A stretch of DNA of 64,000 nt from Acanthosepion pharaonis (Eukaryota; Mollusca; Cephalopoda; Sepiida; Sepiidae). The stretch is taken from positions 113,501-177,500 of the forward strand of contig CAHIKZ030005642.1 in assembly GCA_903632075.3 (NCBI GenBank). The letters are read 5' to 3'. The position numbers and the translations under genes are program-made. Below the pieces are notes generated by a model. The model was given only the letters and a program-made list of their open reading frames with translations, made no database searches and was not told the DNA's origin. Positions 44,278 to 55,362 of the stretch are shown piece after piece. Every line of letters begins with the position of its first letter. Position 1 is the stretch's first letter.

Positions 44278-45264
44278 GTCTATAAAAACATTATTCTACT
44301 CAGATGAAGTCCCTTTAAAGGATGAAGCATGTTATAGATTTCTTTCCATTTTGTCATTCGTTTATCCAAATAACTAAAAGTTGTCAGAAATTCATCTAAA
44401 AGATTCCAACAGTCCTTTTTTTTGTCTTTATAATTTGATATTTCAAATTAAGGTAAATGCATGCAGATTTAACAAGAGAAACAAATTTGATGGCAGGAAT
44501 TTTAATTTGAAACAATTTCAAGCCAACTTGAAAACCATTCTCCTTAGACTTTGAACAATTTGTTGGAATCTGTTCAAAGGAGAGTGTCACTTCTCAGCCT
44601 GTGGCAATGTGAAAACAGGTTTCATGTTTTTGTAGTAAGTGTTTCTGACTCAGCACTGGATAATTGATTACTTGGGTTAATTCCCTTGGCAAAATCTGTA
44701 AGCAATTGGTGTTAGTCTCTGAAGAATATTGATATAATTGGTGGGAATTTAACATGAAAACTCCTGACATGAAGTTCATTTGGAAGCTGAAACAATTTAG
44801 GCAAAAGGCTGATTCAATTAATTGTACCATAAAATAGCTGCCCAAGTCCTTTGCAATAGAGTGGTGGTTAATGAGCTGATCTTGTAGATTTGTTATTATT
44901 GGGTGCTCCAATTTTCTGATCTTATGCTATCCGCTTCTTATAAATAATGCTTACTGTAGTGTGAAAATAAATAAGCTCATCTCACAGACTAATTCACTTG
45001 TGCAGTGAATTTAATCCTCATTGGGTACTCCATACCTGTGGCTTGTGCCAAAGCTAAGCTTAGTAAATTACTAGAATACTTGCTTTGGCATCAAAGGAAT
45101 CAAAAAGTACCAAGCTATGAAATAGTACAGCATATGTCCCAGATTAGTTGTTATATTCCATGTATGAAATGTGCATTCAAATGTAACAATTATTATGGGG
45201 CAGAAACAGTAAATGGCTTTTCATTATGTTGGTAGTTTATTAATTTTATCTTAAAAATATTCAC
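44271..45264. other. Stretch without recognisable feature
   Basis: Several short frames (44594-44911 minus, 45005-45235 plus) without recognised similarity. Confidence 0.4.
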
Positions 45265-45722
45265 TAAAGAAATTATTGAAAACTAGAAAACTGAATTGTG
45301 AGGAAATGGTCAATGTAACATGGCTTCCCTCTGTCTTTTCTAAAATTATTTTCAAGGCGACTGCTCTTATAAGCTTTTTTCCCTCCTGGTGCCTCGACTA
45401 CATGAATTTAAGCATTGCTATTAGATTGGCAACTAGGTCACACCCGTTTTACTGTTAAACTAGATAAATTCAACCCCCACTTTTGTTTTAACAGTTTCTT
45501 TTCTCATACTTCCCACCTCTCTTCCAATTTCTTACTCCCTTGAAAATTGCAATCTTCAAAAGTTTAAATGCAACATCAATTGCCATTTTCTATGTTCCTG
45601 AACTCCATTCCTTTTTTGTTTTTTCCTCAGCCCCCACCCCTTTCAGTATTTTCATTCTCTTTAGCTCCCTGTAATCCCCTGCATTCTCATGGCAGGGGTG
45701 AAATCATTAAAAAAAAAAAAAA
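45265..45722 (+). pseudogene. LINE-J 3' end remnant
   Basis: From ATGGCTTCCCTCTGTCTTTT (equivalent to the HRxDVxSLSLFYKYxHG region), through CAAGCGACT(G)CTCTTATAAGC-like and TTGGCAACTAGGTCACACCC, to the tail TCAAAAGTTTAAATGCAACA and GGGGTGAAATC plus an A run. It is colinear with 51260-51630. Confidence 0.6.
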
Positions 45723-45769
45723 AAAAATATAAACTTATCAGGAATTGTTATTAGCAGACATAATCTTAG

Positions 45770-46410
45770 CTATGATATGCAGATGATACCATGTTGATGC
45801 AGACACAGAAAAAACTACATGTACTTCCAGATAAGGAGAATGGAAAGTGCAATGTAGAGATCCAAAGATGTATTGGGATAACCCAAGACGCATTCCAAAA
45901 AGTTGGGTGAAGTATTATGAGACAGAAGAATTTCTTAGGTAACAAAGAAAAGAGTACTGAGCTGCTATGTGACATCTGTCCTCTTTTATGGCAGCAAATG
46001 TTGGACGGTCTCCTCAAAGATGAAGAAGAGACTCAAGGCAGCAGAGGTATTATTCTACAGAAGGATGCTAAGGATATCATGGACTGAGCGTGTGAGCAAC
46101 AATGAGGTTTTGAAGAGGATGCAAACAAGGAGGAAGCATATAATTAACATCAGGAAGAGGCAGATAAAATTTATGGGACATGTAATGAGAAAGGTGGGCT
46201 TGGAGAATCTGATACTTACAGGTTGAATAGAGGGAAAGAGAGACAAGGGAAAGCAAAACATGACATACCTAGTGGGCTTAAGCAAGTGGATGACAGAACA
46301 GTGCTTGAGGGAAGTAGCAAAGGGACAAAACATATTGAGTTCTACAAGGGATAGGGGAAAGTGGAGAGTCATGATCGCCTACATCCTGAAGGAGCCTGGC
46401 ACATAAAGAG
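45770..46410 (+). pseudogene. LINE-R reverse transcriptase and C-terminal remnant, internally deleted
   Basis: TATGCAGATGATACC near 45776 encodes YADDT, the reverse transcriptase catalytic motif, then MLMQTQKKLHVLPDK. It then jumps to NGKCNVEIQRCIGITQDAFQ. The frame 45969-46226 has SVLFYGSKCWTVSSKMKKRL, YRRMLRISWTERVSNNEVLK and FMGHVMRKVGLENLILTG. A segment equivalent to the missing linker lies downstream at 46430-46550, out of order. Confidence 0.75.
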
Positions 46411-46429
46411 AAAAAAGAATAAAGGAAAT

Positions 46430-46550
46430 TGTGATGAAAGGACTAACTATTAATTGTAAGAAGACAAAATGTATGTCTGTCAGCAAGAAAATCAGCCCAA
46501 GATTCTAGATAAAATTTGAAGGTGTCAAAATTAATTGAGTAAAGAAATTT
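46430..46550 (+). pseudogene. Displaced LINE-R linker fragment
   Basis: GLTINCKKTKCMSVSKKISP-like codons (46443-46500) correspond to the segment normally between YADD and the YLG block, which is missing from the copy just upstream. Confidence 0.5.
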
Positions 46551-46554
46551 AAAT

Positions 46555-46835
46555 TTTAAAGCCTCCAAAACAAAACTGCTCTCTATTAATAATTTAAAAG
46601 TGACTATTTTCTGCCTTCCATCAATATGACTGATGCTAACCTCCAGGAGAGTTACTCATTGCACCTTCTCAGGCCAATATGAAACGGAAAGACTATACTG
46701 AATCCATTGCTAGTACGCTGTTAAGAGAGTTGGTTTACTGTGTCATACTAGACAGTTTTTCTCCCCAGAATCTATTTTTCATATCTATGTCTACCAGTCA
46801 TCCATGCTTTGAATATTTCTGTCATTTTGGGGAGT
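46555..46835 (+). pseudogene. LINE-J 3' fragment
   Basis: TCCAAAACAAAACTGCTCTC (ASKTKLLS-like), then MTDANLQESYSLHLLR-like at 46628-46670, and FSPQNLFFISMSTSHPCFEY at 46757-46816. These correspond to NASKTKLLSF, MADANLxE and LSPESILYLYKSTIRPCMEY of jockey-like ORF2. Several frameshifts. Confidence 0.6.
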
Positions 46836-46989
46836 GTGATGAAAGTTGTTTGGCCTTGAAAAATATTGTGTCATCCATGATTGCATCAGATTTTTATCAT
46901 GCCCAGACACTATTGTTCCGACTGTTGATTAGTTGTCCTACGGCCATTTTCTGCAATGGATGTTACTCCAAAGAAGCATATGAAAATTT

Positions 46990-47165
46990 GTAACATTGCA
47001 TAGACACACTGGCAAGCTTTACCAGTGAGCAAATCAAAATACTAGACTGGCCTGGAAACTCTCCTGATTTAAATCCAATCAAGAATCTGTGGTCAATCTG
47101 CAAGGAACGACTTTGTAGAATGGACATACAGAAGATGGAAAGTGGAGGAGAATCATGATTGCCTA
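46990..47165 (+). pseudogene. Tc1-like transposase C-terminal fragment
   Basis: 47037-47100 reads ILDWPGNSPDLNPIKNLWSI, the WPxxSPDLNPIENLW block that contains the second catalytic Asp of Tc1 transposases. The third acidic position is Lys here (IKN instead of IEN). Only about 55 residues are recognisable. Confidence 0.65.
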
Positions 47166-47529
47166 AAAAGGTGAAGATATTAAATCATTTTTGAGAAATG
47201 AATCACTTCTTTATTGATGTTTTTAATACACCATTTAATTGATGTTGTTAATATGACATTTTAGTCAATCTATTTCTCAGTTCTCATCAGGTGTATTCTT
47301 TGAAATAAAGAATGACACTTTTTCCTAAGATGGAAAATAAACCCTAGTTGAAGAATGATTAAAACATTACATTATTTAGAATCAACATCTACTGGCAAAT
47401 GACAATTTTTATCCTAACAAATTACCGATACCTGTAATGGAACCCATTGACATTATATCTCCAAAGTATTGATCAAACTCTCATTTAATAAATAATAAAA
47501 AGAAAATTAGATATTTGAGACTTTGTAAA
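47166..47529. other. Stretch without recognisable feature
   Basis: AT-rich. Nothing recognised. Confidence 0.4.
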
Positions 47530-47620
47530 AAATGCTGGATATGTAGGTAGTGTAATGGTTAGTTACTTAGAAAGGAAAATCATGAGGTGTGTTCAAATTC
47601 TAGATATAGGAAGATTGATA
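47530..47620 (+). mobile_element. tRNA-like SINE head
   Basis: GTAGGTAGTGTAATGGTTAG (A-box-like) and GTGTTCAAATTC (B-box-like) are spaced as in tRNA genes. The ends do not form an acceptor stem. Not clearly SINE-A or SINE-B. Confidence 0.45.
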
Positions 47621-47639
47621 CTACATAGTATTTTAGCAC

Positions 47640-47965
47640 TCATTTCTTTCTTGAGGTCGGTCGATTATTTAGTGGCATATCAACCTCTATGGGTTATTTA
47701 ATGCCAAAATCTAAATATTTTGAACACAATTGTATTCCTTCACATACAGATAAAACGTATTGCTGGTAATTTTGCTATAAATTTTTATTTTTATATTTTC
47801 ATAGTAGTTTTATGTGTGTGTGTGTGTGTAGGGGGGGTCACTATTTGCCAACAGGTGCTACCATCCCGGGTCAGGGTGGACCTGGGAACACTAGTAATTA
47901 AGAGGTGATGCCACACTCCTCAACACCTCTAATCTCCTGATCAGAGATTTAGCTGCCAGATGTAG
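47640..47965. repeat. Repeat-F copy with a (TG)n run
   Basis: The left part matches 11020-11560 (AATCTAAATATTTTG, TGGTAATTTTGCTATAAA) and the right part matches 12475-12610 (AGGGTGGACCTGGGAACA). A TG run at 47812-47829 is followed by seven G. Confidence 0.6.
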
Positions 47966-47984
47966 TTTATCATCATACTCAGGA

Positions 47985-48565
47985 CTCATCAGAGATGTGG
48001 TTCTACAGAAGAATGCAGAAAATATTATGTACAGAACATGAGCAATGAGGAATGAGGAATTTTAAGAAAAATGGAAACAAAATGAACACTTGTACTTAAA
48101 ATTAAAGAGAGACAATGAGATTTATAAAACATTATGAGGATCATTATGACTGATTTGATTTTTACATTGTAAGAATATTTCTTTTATTTTCCCAAGTGAA
48201 TAAAAGTATTAACATTTTTTTTGAGAATAACAATGATTGTTCCAGATAGCAGTCCTACTATTTAACCCATATCTAGGGGAGGAGATGGATTTATATCTTT
48301 TGTAAGGGTATTTGCAAATAAATGAATGTAATGAACCTGACTAGAATTCAAAATCAGCACTCTGATTTCTTATTATGAGGAAAGATGTCTTGGAGAATTT
48401 GAAACTCACTGGACATACTGAAAGCAAGAGGGACAGAGGAAAAATGCAAGTAATCTACCTAAAGAGCTTTTGTAAATGAATAGCAGCACATAGACTGGGA
48501 GAGATAGTAAGGAGCTACAAAGGATAGGAAGTTGTGGAGAGTTATGATCTGAAGGGATATGGCAC
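47985..48565 (+). pseudogene. LINE-R remnant split by a SINE
   Basis: The left half (47998-48140) reads MWFYRRMQKILCTEHE-like and ends at the IMRKE position. The right half (48372-48565) continues RKDVLENLKLTGHTESKRDR-like. Together they are colinear with 39430-39770 once the SINE is removed. Confidence 0.65.
48141..48371 (-). mobile_element. 5'-truncated SINE-B inserted in LINE-R
   Basis: Flanked by the 10-bp duplication ATTATGAGGA at 48131-48140 and 48372-48381. The minus-strand body has GATTTTGAATTCTAGTCAGG, AAATACCCTTACAAAAGATA and GGGTTAAATAGTAGGACTGC. The tRNA head is missing. Confidence 0.75.
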
Positions 48566-49369
48566 ATAACATATAACCTTTTCTCAAATCAATATGTACA
48601 AGAAATTATCCCTAACATCACCACTGATACTAGCAGCTCTTCAGAAATGGTTGCAGAAAAACATGAAACTCACATAAAACAGATCATCAGAACATCAATG
48701 TCTTCCATGGTAATTAGTTTTATGGTCAGGTGCCAGCTAGCAGTTTTGAGAATATTAATTGTATACTGATGTAATGGAATAACTTGTCACCTCCATGAGT
48801 GACTATACTATAGGTTGTAACTATCTATAAGTATCTGTAAGCCAATGGACTATAGGCTCTAGCTGGGATCTGTTACTCAGATCTTGGCTGTTGTTGAACT
48901 CTCTGCCTTCAGGCAGAGAGGAGCCCAGATGAGACTATGTCTTCGGGCAGTCTCATCCAAGGAGGTAGACAGACCTGAACCTGTTTATGTGGGATTACGG
49001 GGAATTTTTGGCCAAGCCTAGGGGCTTGAATTGCCCCACATTAAATTCAGCATTGTGCTACATCCTACCTTATGGGGAGGCTGGTAAATATTATTAGCTG
49101 GGATCTGTTGAGACTTACATGAGAACTACCGACCTTCCACTAGTAGCACTTACTAATGGAGTGACTTCATTGTGCATAACTGTTACCTTTATTCTTAGTG
49201 TACTGGTTTTTTTTACAATAAACCTTTAATTATTTTATCCACCTTGTTTTTCAAGTATATATATTCCTACTGGCACAGAATATAACATATACCCATCTCA
49301 TAACTAAACATTACAGTAATCCCCCAGTATCTGCAGGAAGTGGTTCCAGAATCCTGCCACAGATTTACT
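48566..49369. other. Unidentified segment, possibly an old LTR
   Basis: 48760-49255 is GC-richer, with two short hairpins (TCTCTGCCTTCAGGCAGAGA at 48898-48917; GACTATGTCTTCGGGCAGTC) and an ACAATAAACC polyadenylation-like site near 49216. No paired ends or target duplication could be fixed. Confidence 0.3.
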
Positions 49370-51635
49370 TTACACATGTTTCCCCAGTAACCCTGACAGT
49401 AACGTTTCCCTTCTCAATCTGTTTTACCTCCATCCCTGACTTATGTCGCACTACACAGTTCTGCCCTCTTGGCAACTCTGATCACGTGGTAGTGTCAGTT
49501 AACATCTCCTTCCAGCCATGAACCACTTACTAACAATATTTTTCTGTTATCAACATGCAGACTCATTCCATGATTTCCTTTGCAATGTCCCTTGGAATGT
49601 GGATTTTAATCATCCTGTTCAAAAATGTGTGTCTGAGGTCTCCTGCTGGGTAAAAGCCGGCATTGAGGCTTTCATCCCAGCAAGAAAATACCAAGTTAAA
49701 TTGAACTCATCTCCTTGGTTCTCTCCTGCTTGCTCAGCTGCTTTGCCCAAAGGAATCACTTCTTCTGTCTGTACCAGAACAACATGTTTGATTGCAACAG
49801 ATGTCTCTGCCCGTAATGAGTGCAACTGTGTTCTCAATAAAGCAAAGTTACTATTTGATGATAGAATGAAACAATGTATTGCATCTCAGAAGTTTGGCTC
49901 TAAAGATTATTGGTGGCTCTGCAAGAGTGGGCTGCACAATAGAAAATCCTCATCCCTTCAATTAATTTGAAGTCCTAACTTCCACAGTTGATAAGGCTGA
50001 ATGCTTTGCTCGGAAATTCTCATCCAACTCAACACTTGACTTGTCCGGAGTACCCACACCTGATTTTTCCCCTAGTACTGAGGCTCCACTCAGTGAGATG
50101 AGCATAACCCCATTGATGGTAATGGACATTATCTCTAAAATTAGACTCTCATAAAGCAATTGGTGGTGACGGGATACCAGATGTAGTCTGAATGTAATAT
50201 GCTTCTGAGTTGGCGTCAGTTCTCACCAAACTATACAACTATTGCCTCACTCATTCTGTTGGAAGTCCTCCTCTGTTGTCTCTTGTTTTCAAGAACACTT
50301 GAGACTTTTCTGACACATCTAAGTACCATACTATCAGTCTCCTACCACTCTTCAGCAAAGTCTTTGAGGCTTTAATCAATATGGCTTCCATTTTGCTCGG
50401 TCTACTGCTGATGTGCTTTCAGATATAACTGAATTTGTATACCAAGCTCTTGATAATAACAGTGAAGCTCAAGTTGTGGCTCAAGATATCTCAAAGGCAT
50501 TTGACAGAGTTTGGCATGCTGGCCTTCTATGTAAGCTTCAGAGAAAAGGTACTACAGGACAATTATTTGATTTAATCCAATCATTCCAGTCAAATCATGA
50601 AATGAAGGCTGTCCTGAACAGGTTCTCTTCCAGTTCCTTTTTATATGAATGCCGGTGTTCCCCAGGGCTCTATCCTGGGTCCAAACTGTTTCTGATCACC
50701 ATCAACAATCTTCCTGATGTCATCAGTTCTCAAGTAGGCATCTACACAGATGACAATACCATTTACTCCTGTCTCAATAGCAAATCCACCAGAGCTGACA
50801 GAGTTAACCTGGCCGTTGCTCTTGAAAAGGACCTCCAATCAGTGGTTGACTGGGGCAGGAAATGGTTTTTAAATTTTAATGCTTCCAAAACAAAATTGTT
50901 CTCATTTACCCACCATTGAAATACCTCCCTGCCTCCTATCAGAATGGCTGATGCTCAACTTCATGAGAGCATTTCACTGCAACTTCTTGGTTTCAGATTT
51001 TCCACTGATCTGAAGTGGAAAACTACAGCTGCATCTACTGCAAGGAAATTTGGTTCTCTGTGTCACACCAAGTTTTTCTCATGGATCCATCCTTCCAATC
51101 TACAATTTGTCCATGTATAGAATACTGTTGCCATATATGGTCTGGTTCCCCCACTGTTCATCTCAAGGTTCTTGACAAAATCGAAAGACTGATAGGCAAT
51201 GTGATCAGTCCTGACCTGGCATCTCAACTCCATTCACTTTCTCACAGATGTGATGTGGTTTCCCACTGTCTTTTCTACAAATATTTTCATGGCAACTGCT
51301 CTGACAAGCTATTTTCACTGGTGCCCTGACTGCATGAATTTAAGCATGCTACTAGGTTGACATCCTTTTACTGTCAAAACAGTAAAATATAACTGCCTCT
51401 TCTACTCTAACATCATCGTCCCTTGCACTTCCTGACAGTGGAAGTCCCTTCCTCTTACTTGCTTCCCTGATAACTATAATCTTCAAAAATTTAAATGTAA
51501 TGTCAATTGACATCATTCTGTTCTTCTTTTTACCCTTTCCTCAGTTCCCCACTCTTTTCTCTTACCTTCACTCTTGGTAACCTCTTGCATGCTAGTGGCA
51601 CTCCCACCTTGCTTAAAGAAAAAAAAAGTGTTGAT
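49370..51635 (+). pseudogene. LINE-J ORF2 remnant: endonuclease end, linker, reverse transcriptase, tail
   Basis: The longest LINE-J copy here. GNSDHVVVSV-like codons near 49470-49502 are the endonuclease C-terminal SDH block. Frame 49518-49970 is the linker (GIEAFIPARKYQVKLNSSPW, FSPACSAALP). Frame 50413-50919 is reverse transcriptase: QDISKAFDRVWHAGLL, a damaged GVPQGSxLG block (CSPGLYPGSKLFLITINNLP), GIYTDDN in place of YADDT, then WGRKWFLNFNASKTKLFSF. The PCIEYCCHIWSGSPTVHLKV block (51107-51170) and SLSHRCDVVSHCLFYKYFHG follow. It ends with GTGGCACTCCCACCTTGC plus an A-rich tail. It is 5'-truncated and dead. Confidence 0.85.
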
Positions 51636-52124
51636 AAATCAGAATATGTGATGTTAATGCAATTAAATTGATATCTCTCAAAAGCTGTTAAAAACTAAAT
51701 ATGACAAGTTGTTTTTATTTGAAAATAAATTGATTTCTCATCCAAATTTAGCCTTCTTTGTACTATTGGTTATGTGATATGGCTTTGGAAATTGACTTTG
51801 TAAAAGTTATAGATTTCCAAAGCCTCCAGTTGATCATGAGACAGGTACTAATGCTGTATATTGAAATACAATGATACTTGATTACAGGTGTATTCAAAAA
51901 GTGTGAAACTTGCAGGCATATTTGAACACTTCAAACTTTAAAGGGTTAAGGGTATTGCAAAAAATAGATTGAGAATCTTAAAGAAGAAATATCAAAATGA
52001 ATAAAGAAAAATTTTCCTTCCTGGATCTTAAAACAAAATCAACCCAAATTCTTATTCATTAATCAAATAATGACAAGTAAAATCAGAAGGAGGTCTGCAC
52101 TAAAATTCTAGACATCCTGAATAC
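51636..52124. other. AT-rich stretch without recognisable feature
   Basis: Nothing recognised. Confidence 0.4.
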
Positions 52125-52510
52125 TTGTACAGACTGATATTCTCATCTTCATTGCCATATTCACAACGTTTCACCTGTTGTATGCTCCGGCATTCTTCAG
52201 GTGATTGTATTTTCAAATCAAACCCTAAATTTCATCCATCTACAACTAGTTCTTCTGGATGTCTCAGTTTAACTCAACTCTCAAAATTTTGCTCCACCAA
52301 AACTGCTGTGGCCTGGTATTAAAATCACAACTCTTTTGGTCTAGTCACTGGATCTAACCAATGTCTTCATCCACTGGGCCATGTGTCCTTGGGGATATCT
52401 GTGTATAAATTTCTGGGACTTATAAACCTAATGTCTCAATCAGAATAATGTAAATAATACAAGTAATCATAATACCTCATCTCAGAGATATAGACAGATA
52501 TCATGAATAC
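52125..52510 (-). repeat. Repeat-C copy
   Basis: Antisense order: tRNA-like head (GGCCCAGTGGATGAAGACAT), GTGATTTTAATACCAGGCC, body, and core CTGAAGA...GAAACGTTG at 52163-52200 (the GAAACGTT half is intact, stem II is degraded). The outer flank to 52510 matches the one beside the 17.3 kb copy. Confidence 0.7.
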
Positions 52511-52640
52511 ATTATTTACATTTGGATTATTGTCCATATCTTTGTCGTTATTATTACAATGTTTTCACCTTCTTCATGTGCTTGTCAATTTGGGTAACAT
52601 TCAAAGAATTTCCAACTAAACCCTTTATTTAATCTACAAT
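52511..52640 (-). repeat. Repeat-C fragment
   Basis: GGACAATAATCC, ACGACAAAGAT, and a GAAGAAGGTGAAAACATTGT core scrap when read antisense. Confidence 0.5.
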
Positions 52641-53018
52641 ATCCATGTTTAGAGATATCTTGTTCGTATTCAGTTATTGCTCTCACCCTTTACTATTCAG
52701 TTTAATTCTGCATAACCTCACAATTACATTCATAAATACCATAGTTCTTTTGAAAAAATTTCATGAGACCACCACCCTGTCAGAAAATTTGATTTTTTAT
52801 TTACCTGTACTAAAATATGTACAGGTTATTTTAGTTTTATAGTATCAGTGCTTTGAATTGGTTGTATTCTCATATCCATTATGCCCACTGTGGATAAAGT
52901 CTTTATTCACCTAACAAAGAATACAGAAAGTAAAAAGAAATATATTAAAGTGGAACAGTACATCTGAAAAGTAATAGGGAGGTTAAAATAGTTCATTCTC
53001 TCCTCCTTTATTTTATAA

Positions 53019-53021
<3 letters not shown>
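52641..53021. other. Stretch without recognisable feature
   Basis: No element recognised. Confidence 0.4.

Positions 53022-53080
<59 letters not shown>
53022..53080. repeat. (TA)n(CA)n microsatellite
   Basis: About 40 bases TA and 20 bases CA. Confidence 0.95.
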
Positions 53081-53166
53081 CCAAGTATAAGATTGGTGTA
53101 TACAGAACAAATTACAATAAACAAAAATACTATTCTTAAAAGAGTGCTCAATACAGAGTAGAGCAA

Positions 53167-53325
53167 ATATAATTTATTTGAAAGTTATAACATAAATATG
53201 TTACAAAATCACTACAAAAATAGCCATTTTGTTTTCACACTTCTGATGTCTTATCAAATGATGGTGTTGAAACAAAATGGCTATTTTTGTAGTGATTTTG
53301 TAACATATTTATGTTATAACTTTCA

Positions 53326-53337
<12 letters not shown>
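53167..53337. repeat. Perfect palindrome, 68-bp arms (repeat E)
   Basis: Arms 53167-53234 and 53270-53337 are exact reverse complements by eye, with a 35-bp spacer. Each arm is the repeat-E end seen singly at 7.87-7.93 kb. A TA run (53334-53372) follows. Confidence 0.93.
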
Positions 53338-53385
<48 letters not shown>

Positions 53386-53399
53386 TTTGTCATAGCCCA

Positions 53400-54155
53400 T
53401 GTAATGGAGAGAATTTCAACACTCTCAAGCAGACTGCTGCACCAGCCCAGGGACAGAATGTTCTACTTTGGGTTGGGTCTCTCTAGTCTCTGAGGGAACA
53501 GCAGAAGATGAAAAGCAATTTGTTTTGATTGCAGGTTCAGCTAGTGGTAAGGGCATCAAACCACCTGGGTATTCAGAGATGAGAAATAGGGTTCCTTAGA
53601 ACCTGAATCTAAATTCACTTCAGTTGAAAAGTTTTGGAGCTGATCTTCCCTGGCAGGAGCTAAATCATGAACAGAGACAGTCGTTCCTTATCCATCAGCC
53701 AATCATATGTGAACATACTGAGGATTAGCCTCAATTAAATCTAATTCATCCACTAGTGGGTCATGCTTACTATTATGGAAATGGCGGCACAATAAAACAG
53801 AGCCAGAGATGGTTAAGTGAGTAAGGAGTGTTGACTGTGTGATTAGCATTGGTATTGGAATAGTGTCTCATCGGCTGTGGCATTTGTGATGGTAGTTCAC
53901 AGCAGTGACCTGACTGAATGCAGTACTTCAGGTAATGCTATTTTCAACTGTAATGTCCCAAGATTTTCTGGAAACTAATAATAGCTTTCCATTTACTCCA
54001 TTATAATGCTCACATTGTCCATTTCCTCGCAGATTGTAGGGAGTTGTCCAGCTAGTTATAATGCCAAGGTTATCTAAGTATTCTTCCATGTCTTTAGATT
54101 GAAATGAGAGTTTACAGTCCAAATAAATGTAAGAAGGTGTTCCAAACACCATGAA
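53400..54155 (-). pseudogene. pol: Ty3/gypsy integrase C-terminal fragment
   Basis: Minus-strand frame 54152-53928 reads VFGTPSYIYLDCKLSFQSKD (second catalytic Asp region; Asp retained in YLD) and TPYNLRGNGQCEHYNGV (the PYxPxGNGxxER block with its Glu). Downstream, broken frames read LHSVRSLL-like and HNSKHDPLVDELDLIEANPQ-like, as in gypsy integrase tails. Upstream pol is absent where the Tc1 fragment abuts. It is a different family from elements 1 and 2. Confidence 0.8.
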
Positions 54156-54159
54156 AATC

Positions 54160-54691
54160 TTTGAGACATGGTCGTGATTTTGTATTTCAGCAAGACAATG
54201 ACCCGAAGAATACTGCTAAAACAATTAAGAATTGGTTTAATAATAATGACATTAATGTCCTGGAATGGCCAAGCCAGTCACCGGATTTAAATCCAATCGA
54301 AATTTTCTGGAAACTATTGAAGTTACAGGTTCATAAAAGAAATCCATCGAATTTAAACAAATTGAAGAAAATTTGTGAAGAAGAATGGGTCAAAATACCA
54401 ACAAGTACCTGCAAGAAACTAGTTGAAGACTACAGGAAACGACTGGAGGCTGTGAAGCAGAACAGAGGCTACTGTACTAAATATTAGTAAAGTGTGTTAA
54501 ATACTTTTGCATATGGGTTATTTTATTTATTGTTAATAAATGTTTCTCAAAACGGTAGTTTTAAATTTTTCTTCTATGTTTTGATCGACAATGTTTTAAA
54601 TATTTCCTATAAGTTTCGTTGAAATTGATCTGTTATTTTTTGAGATATGTAAGAAAAACCAATGTGTTAAATACTTTTGCTACCCACTGTA
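54160..54691 (+). mobile_element. Tc1-like transposon right half
   Basis: The transposase C-terminal frame 54161-54487 reads FVFQQDNDPKNTAKTIKNWF (catalytic D block) and WPSQSPDLNPIEIFW (D and E of the DD34E triad), ending in a KNRGYCTKY-type tail. The 3' end follows: TGTGTTAAATACTTTTGC at 54493-54510 and again at 54663-54680, then TACCCACTG ending at a TA target. The paired direct repeats about 170 bp apart resemble an IR/DR-type terminal repeat. The left terminus and N-terminal two thirds are missing. Confidence 0.82.
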
Positions 54692-54968
54692 TATATGTAA
54701 AAATAGAACACAGTGAGTGTTGGTGGTAATAAACCATGTTTTACATGTAATGTGCTATTTATATTATATGAATGAGATGTACACATTTGTGCATGTGGCT
54801 TGATATTCGTCTCATGTTTTTGTGTTGTATATAAAATTTATATCTCCTTTGGATTTATGGGTCAATGTAATCATAACATTTATTTATATACATTTTTTGA
54901 AAATATTATTTTAATCATGGTGATATGTAAATAGATATTAACTTAATCTAGTATTTTTAAAAATGTGG

Positions 54969-55028
<60 letters not shown>

Positions 55029-55140
55029 TACAAGTAAAAGCTGATTGATGTTACCTTCAGAATCCCAACTCCAGAGTTTCATAGACAGACCCTCCAGGAA
55101 TCATACTTTCTAATCAGCTGGGGGTATCAGCAATTAACTT

Positions 55141-55173
<33 letters not shown>

Positions 55174-55357
55174 ATATGTGTGTGAAAAATCATATTAATT
55201 TACATATATAGATGTGTCATGATATTGGTAATTAACTCTATTATTTTATTATAATTACCCTACCCGTGGGTATCTATTTATATATAAAATTATGTTTACT
55301 ACCATTTTAACTTTAAGTATTTGTGTCAATATGTATGTATTTTTACTTTCTTGTTTG
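54692..55357. other. AT-rich stretch with microsatellites
   Basis: TA runs at 54973-55024 and 55139-55160, plus a TG run. Nothing else recognised. Confidence 0.6.
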
Positions 55358-55362
55358 GTTTG
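55358..55362. repeat. Target site duplication of LTR element 2 (left)
   Basis: GTTTG, repeated at 59674-59678. Confidence 0.9.

Noticed and set aside
48760..49255. Solo LTR
   Set aside because: A polyadenylation-like site and hairpins are present, but I could not find matched TG/CA ends with a target duplication, so it is listed only as unidentified.
53235..53269. Hammerhead ribozyme in the palindrome spacer (CTGATG...GAAAC)
   Set aside because: Position after CUGAUG is U instead of GA, no stem II can be formed, and the spacer is better explained as a simple CAACAC/GTGTTG-type hairpin.
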